This document shows, in pieces, positions 58,678 through 64,000 of a stretch of 64,000 nt of DNA. This DNA comes from Juglans regia (taxonomy: Eukaryota; Streptophyta; Magnoliopsida; Fagales; Juglandaceae). The position numbers were made by a program, and so were the translations under genes. The stretch lies in NCBI RefSeq assembly GCF_001411555.2, contig NC_049912.1:31039514-31103513 (forward strand), read 5' to 3'. Positions within the stretch are counted from its first letter, which is position 1, and each line of letters starts with the position of its first letter. Under the pieces are notes generated by a model that did not search any database, was not told the DNA's origin, and was given only the letters and a program-made list of their open reading frames with translations.

Positions 58678-58889
58678 ATATGTATATGGTGAGAAATTAA
58701 AGGCCAATATTGCTCGGGGCACTCATTCCCCCATGACGTTGCTTGTTGGGCAACCTACACTAATCGAATTAATTGGTCAATTGGTTATATATTAACGTGT
58801 ATATATATATATATATATATATATATGTAGCAATCAAATTAATGGGATATTTAATCAAAGAAGTAAATGTCTCGATCCACGTGAGGGAT

Positions 58890-58925
<36 letters not shown>

Positions 58926-58966
58926 AGGAAAGGAGTGCCCCAATAATGTCACAGCTAGCCCAACAT

Positions 58967-58998
<32 letters not shown>
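58650..58998. repeat. cluster of (AT)n arrays
   Basis: Four (AT)n tracts within 350 bp, at about 58653-58679, 58800-58826, 58892-58922 and 58969-58998, separated by unique sequence. The last one abuts the Helitron 5' end. Confidence 0.85.
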
Positions 58999-59000
<2 letters not shown>

Positions 59001-60497
59001 ATCTATATATATAAAGCGTCTATGAGACGGAAAACTTTATTTTAACGTTTTTTCCCAGTTAAAGTTAACGCCAAGTTAACACCGTATCATCGTCTCCCAT
59101 CACGAACCATTGAGATTTCCAAAACTTTAGTCTCGGATTTGCATCATCGGGTTTTGCAGTCTCTCTCTCAAGCTCGCACACACACACTAGCTGTGTTTCT
59201 GCTTTCTTGCTTTGAACTCAAGCACAAAGAAGAAAATGAAAACTTGGAATCTCAAAATCAAACAACTCAAGCAATCTCAACACAAATAAATGATCAATAT
59301 ATCTTTTAACAAGCTTGGAATCTGTCTACGGTGAAGCCACAAATCTCAATAAAAACTCGTATAAATTATCTGGAAATGGACTTGGTTCAATGTCATTTCC
59401 CCAACAAAGCCAGTACCACAGCTTTGGAGGAAAAATGTTAGATTCACAGAACCAAAAAAAATCAGAGAACGAAAATCAGAGAACCAATTGTCGCATTCAC
59501 AGAGATCGGGTTATGCTAAATTAAAAGAACCAAAAAAAAAAAAATAATACCTAGAGATCGGCAAAACTGCTCCACCACCGCACCACGTAGAGAACCACGA
59601 ACACACCGAGACAAACCACATTAAAATAAAGAAATGAAACCAAAAATAAAAAATAAATAATGGCTAGAGATCTGCAAAACTGCTCCACCAACGCACCACA
59701 ACTTGGATGTCTCTCTCTCTATCCACTAACGTGATTAGAATAATGGAAGATTTGCTAGCTGGGTTCACGCACAAGAAGAAGAAGCAGCAGCAGCGGACGG
59801 AATTGCTAGCTAGGTTTGAAACCAAAGAAGAAGAAGAAGCAGCAGCAGCGGATGGAATTGCTAGCTAGGTTTGAAATCGAAGAAGAAATGGACGGCGCGC
59901 AGGAGAAAAAGAAATAAAGCCCTTAGGGCTATGGCCAAAACGGTGCCGTTTAGAGAGAAAGGGGGGACTGGGCTGAAGGCTACGGGCTTGGCTTCAAATC
60001 CGAATGGGTTGGGCCCAAAAGAGAATAAAACATACTAAAACAAGCCCAATTTGAAAAAGAAGGGTCCAATAAAAAAAATACATTAAAATAAAAAAATAAA
60101 TTTCACAACTTAGTAATCCTAAGTATCATAATTTTATAAACAGAATCACAATAGTGAAATATTCTCAATGAGATTATACAGTTATCCAGCAAAATATATA
60201 GGAAAATAAGGAAAATAAATCTCATTTGGCCCAAAACACGCCATTAAATACCATCGTCTTGATGATGCAAACTCAATCATTTTGTTAAAGTATTGATCGT
60301 AGTAGTTAATTTGTTTGTTAAAATTCATTTATAATATTCTATTAATTATATTACTTGTATAAAAGTTGAAGCAATGTCTTCTAAGTTATATATGCCATCA
60401 ACTATTTTTACAAATTTTATAAAAAAATATATTATTTTTGTAAAATAACTATTTGATCTAACTAAGTAAACGTGCTTTGCACGTTGCTTTGACCTAG
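58998..60497 (+). mobile_element. non-autonomous Helitron, about 1.5 kb
   Basis: 5' end TCTATCTATATATATAAAGC, followed by GTCTATGAGACGG, resembles plant Helitron starts (TC at 58998; 59002 is an alternative). The 3' end has the perfect stem AACGTGC / GCACGTT with a TTT loop at 60469-60485, then CTAG at 60494-60497 and a host T. No Rep or helicase is encoded. Inside are two direct duplications: about 36 bp at 59551-59586 and 59664-59699, and about 48 bp near 59774-59820 and 59826-59876. Confidence 0.75.
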
Positions 60498-61243
60498 TAT
60501 ATATATATAGTTATAACTTGTTATAGATCGTGTTGTATATGAATAATGAAAAGCAATTAATGCGCGCAAGAGACTGGCAGACAAATTTCGATACTGGATA
60601 TGAAAAAGACGGATTATAGTTGGATAAATTTTGATAGATTTGGGAATATGTGGCGGTGCGTGAAGGAAACACGCTTGTCTATTTTCAGTCACAAATGTCA
60701 GATTTGAAAAATTTGATAGTAGCGAGTCCGGTGATCTGGCGCGTATGACGAAAAGAGTTGTCGGAAGGGGTGGCACTTGAGGATCACTCACGGTGATTTT
60801 TGCAAAACTGTCATTTTTCTCCAAACGATTTGTGATTTAGGAGTTTGCTTGTGCTGCGCATGTCTCTTGGGAGTTGTTGAAAATTGTAGATCTATTTTTT
60901 TCGACTTTGAAGGAAGTACAATAAAACTAAACAAAAAGAACTATTTTAATAGACAAGGTTGGTAGATTGAGGAAGGAGTAGATGGAGAGGGAGGAGGAGG
61001 AGGAGGAGGTCGGGGCCGAGGCTGAGGCCTCCTCTTCTTCTAGTGAAAATTGAATCTGAAACTCTTAATTTTTTAAGAGATTGAGAGGGAGAAGGAGAGA
61101 CGGTTGATTTCTTCCATACTAAGCTCTGATCTCTCGAAATGGGATTCATTTTTAACAACCCTACAAATTAACATATGTTGTCCGGACCTCGATCATTAAT
61201 TTCTTGGTCGGGAGCTCTCTTAATTCGATCGTTTCTGATTATG

Positions 61244-61281
<38 letters not shown>

Positions 61282-61403
61282 AATATAAATATTGATGCTG
61301 AATTAGTAGGTCGTATATAATTTAATAAAAATATCGATTCGTCAATCCAATGACAACTAATCATATGTGTATATATATATACTACACGACGTAATGTTAT
61401 ATA

Positions 61404-61437
<34 letters not shown>

Positions 61438-61581
61438 GGGGAGGACGGATTATATCATAAGGTTATGGTCATTGGATTATATATATCTACGTACATCATG
61501 ATCATGTGTATAACAGTGTATAACAGTATTAATGCAACAATTTATTCGATGGTGTACGTAAAAATATGGGGGCATGCCTTA
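60498..61581. other. intergenic, no gene recognised
   Basis: Frames of up to 120 residues show no known domain. (AT)n at 61247-61276 and an AT/GA compound tract near 61395-61440 are present. Confidence 0.45.
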
Positions 61582-62140
61582 GAGCATTCTCATTGGATTA
61601 GTTAAAAGTTAAATCTAATGAGAATTTAGCTATTAGGTGAGTAAATTGCTCACATTGAATTAGCTATATTTGGAATATAGCTACAGTAATATCCAAACTA
61701 ATTTCTAAATTTGGAACACACTATTCATTCATCAAATTCTTTTTATATTATTTCTTTATCTCTCATTTTAATATTAATTATTTCTCTCTCCATTTTAAAT
61801 GATAATTGAAAAAATATAATTAGAATACAATTACTAATTAATATATAATATTATGAATAGTAAAATATGATAAAATAAAATAAATTCATAATTAAAAAAA
61901 TTAAAAAATTTTTAAAATTATTAATTACTCATTACTATATAATGAATAAATGGATAATCCAATTTGGAGATTTGATGTGAATAATCAAAGTTAAATTTAT
62001 CTTATATTATTTTATTATCATATAATGAAAAAATGGCTATTCCAATGTAAAAATTTATGTGAATGTAATAGCTAAATGTTAAATTCATCTTGCATTTATA
62101 AAAAATATACTTTAACTTTAGCTAATCCAATGAGAGTGCT
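61582..62140. mobile_element. MITE with ~24-bp inverted ends and TTA duplication
   Basis: Left end GAGCATTCTCATTGGATTAG and right end CTAATCCAATGAGAGTGCTC are inverted repeats with two mismatches. TTA flanks both sides (61579-61581 and 62141-62143). The 559-bp AT-rich interior has no open frame. A PIF/Harbinger-type element of a different family from the GAGATGAGATGAG one. Confidence 0.8.
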
Positions 62141-62208
62141 CTTATCAAAGACGATGGTGTGTTTTGCCGTTTAAAACTTCAAAGAAACAAAGACCCGAAT
62201 TACCAACC

Positions 62209-62215
<7 letters not shown>

Positions 62216-62256
<41 letters not shown>

Positions 62257-62959
62257 CGGGCTTTGGATTCAGATCAGTAAATTCTGAGGCCGGCACCTTA
62301 GATGATGCGTACAAATTAGTACTCTTGATGAGAAATTTAGTTAATTAGTTGCTCGATTCCAATCCATGAAGGTTTTTTCTGTCCTTTTCCCTTAGTTTTA
62401 TATACATATTAGAAGATGATTTGTCTTTATTGCACGATCAAAGAGCTGCAATCGCTGTTGAAACAGCCACGCACTAATTATACGTACGTGCTAGACGAGA
62501 ACAGTCCCTGATCTACATGATCATGATGTACGTGTTAATTAAGAATATTATCGTTTATCAATTATATAATATCCCCAAGGACATGGTCGACCATTAATAT
62601 ATATAAACTAGGAGCACCTTAATTTATAGCTAGCTAGCTAGCTACGTTTATTAACAAGTTACCGACCAGAATACTTGTTAACTTCACTATATATATAGTT
62701 TCACATGCTAGAGTTGACTCCATTACCTTCCTCTCCCGTTTCAAGTTATCTTCCAACGTCTAAATAATATAGAACAGTGGTTCTTTTTTTAACCAAAAAA
62801 AGTACAAAATAGCACTCCCTCCTCCCTCGTGCATACATACATATATATATATATATAGATATACATGATGGGTGTATATATAAATTGTGCTTGTGTAGAT
62901 CAATAGCATTACTCAATCAATAATAGGCCAAAAGCCAAAAACATGAGAACCATATTTTA
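62216..62959. other. (AT)n array and 3' flank of the LOB-domain gene
   Basis: (AT)n from 62216 to 62253, then sequence with no recognised gene and another short AT tract at 62840-62858. A GCTAGCTAGCTAGCTA run lies at about 62628-62643. Confidence 0.6.
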
Positions 62960-63706
62960 TTAAGAAACCATGTCATGTCGAAATATGCTCTCTCTTTTGA
63001 AAGAGTCATGAATTACAGTACTGCTAGATGAGTCAAAATTAATGTACTGTGGGATCAGGTTGTCGTGGAGAAAATATGATTTCTCATGATCATCTTCGTT
63101 TATCTGCTGGGTTGGCATCACTGGTCCTTGCTGCATCTGGCTACATAGTATCTCTGCTTGAGCCACTGCTAGCTGCATTTGAAGCTGAGTGACCTGGTTT
63201 TGCAGGTAAGATATCGCTCCAACACACCCATAAACAGGGTCTCTCACTCTTGCGTTTGCCTCGTAAACTAGACTGCTCACAGCGTCCGCTCTCTGTTGAA
63301 CCGGAAGCTCCTGCTCGACATCATAATTGTCATAAACAAAGTCTAATCATGACCCGAAAGAGATTACTGAAGACTTGGCTTGGTTCTGATCAGAACGAAG
63401 AGAAGCTAGAAAGGGTCAAGAAAGATCGATCTAAGAAACTGGTTCCCATTTTTACTTTCTTCCAATTTTCATATATAGCACTTTAGAGACTGAAGGCCAG
63501 GAAGCACGTACAAATTACAGAAAGGAGAGAGAGACAGAGACAGAGATCACCTGCAACATTTTGCTAACGTTGCTAGCACCGAAGACCTTGTGAACAATGG
63601 CAAACTTGTGGGGGTCATCGGGGGGGAAGTAAGGAGCGAAAACGCAGTCTTTGGCACACCGGCGCCTTAGCAACTTGCAGGAAGCGCATGGGGAATTTCC
63701 GCCCAT
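62960..63706 (-). CDS. LBD12: LOB-domain (ASL/LBD) transcription factor, class I, LBD12-like
   Basis: Two exons, 63706-63551 and 63310-62960, giving 168 residues. The intron falls after KMLQ, the family's conserved position. The LOB domain is complete: CX2CX6CX3C zinc-type block ([15 protein letters not shown]), GAS block ([18 protein letters not shown]), then [20 protein letters not shown] and the leucine-zipper-like coiled coil ([18 protein letters not shown]). The C-terminal 50 residues are variable, as in the family. LBD proteins bind DNA and shape organ boundaries and vascular tissue. The [10 protein letters not shown] start resembles LBD12; the class assignment is firmer than the number. 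A TATA-like ATATTTATAC lies near 63798. Confidence 0.92.
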
Positions 63707-64000
63707 TGTTGTTTCTGAATAGCTGTTGAGGGCTCTAGCTGGTAAAAGAATAAGCCAGAATACAACTTAATTGGAGAGAATGAGATTGGAGTCATGTGAA
63801 TATTTATACAAAAAAATCTACACAACCTCCTACTATTCACACAATACTATTCATATTTATAATAGCTAAGAACGCGGTGTGAGCCAAGTGTGCCATAGAT
63901 CAAACACAGTACTAGAGTACTCTTTAATTAATTAAGAACTTTATGTATTTGTTTAATAAAAAAACATGAGTGTATTATTAATAATTCTATTTCAACAGAA

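Noticed and set aside
60462..61158. Minus-strand frames of 70 and 120 residues
   Set aside because: No recognisable domain, low-complexity stretches, and the first overlaps the Helitron terminus.

Overview
The window is nuclear DNA from a woody eudicot. Genes are split by many GT-AG introns, spacers are AT-rich, and there are many (AT)n and (GA)n tracts, MITEs, Helitrons and a Copia element. The abundant small repeat with TCAACTCATCTCAACTC-type ends suggests Fagales, perhaps Juglandaceae; this is an inference from memory, not a search. Exon models were made by hand from splice signals. For every intact gene the summed exon lengths keep one open frame.

Layout. 1.0-4.1 kb (+): a BMF3-like MadBub spindle-checkpoint protein with three Mad1-binding-type motifs. 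4.8-5.4 kb (-): a secreted Ole e 1-like cell-wall protein, bracketed by an inverted repeat pair. 7.1-11.6 kb (-): an LRR receptor pseudokinase of the MRH1/MDIS group. 13.2-13.75 kb: a non-autonomous hAT element. 15.6-19.2 kb (-): a DUF248 PMT-type Golgi methyltransferase. 20.9-24.8 kb (-): eIF2 alpha. 25-30.7 kb: a gene-free repeat zone with Tourist-like MITEs, a SINE candidate, a solo LTR carrying a perfect hairpin, and old DNA-element debris. 31.0-33.3 kb (+): an MCA1-like mechanosensitive calcium-uptake protein. 34.1-39.5 kb (-): a multiple inositol polyphosphate phosphatase.

39.8-53.5 kb is the most complex part. A ribosomal protein eS4 (RPS4) pseudogene keeps its introns, its ATG-only first exon and a promoter with duplicated TGGGCY site II boxes, but carries frameshifts, a stop and a lost splice acceptor. 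Its first intron has grown to 7.8 kb. It contains a minus-strand Helitron end with a canonical hairpin and CTAG terminus, an RPA-like region and the C-terminus of a Pif1-type helicase, followed by a tandem array of ~0.75-kb repeats, a GC-rich 158-bp duplication and a fragment of a NO VEIN-like ATPase gene. Its fourth intron is split by a 4.4-kb Copia element with 138-bp LTRs.

54.0-54.3 kb: a subtilase fragment. 55.0-56.9 kb (-): plastid ferritin with an iron-responsive promoter box upstream. 58.2-62.3 kb: MITEs, long AT arrays and a 1.5-kb non-autonomous Helitron with both ends visible. 63.0-63.7 kb (-): a LOB-domain transcription factor.

The genes are independent housekeeping, signalling and developmental genes with no operon-like logic. 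I saw no convincing new multi-gene system, tRNA, rRNA or CRISPR array. The most interesting material is the nested pseudogene locus, the triple motif and stop-codon duplication in the MadBub gene, and residue-level oddities in the MCA1-like and MINPP1 proteins.
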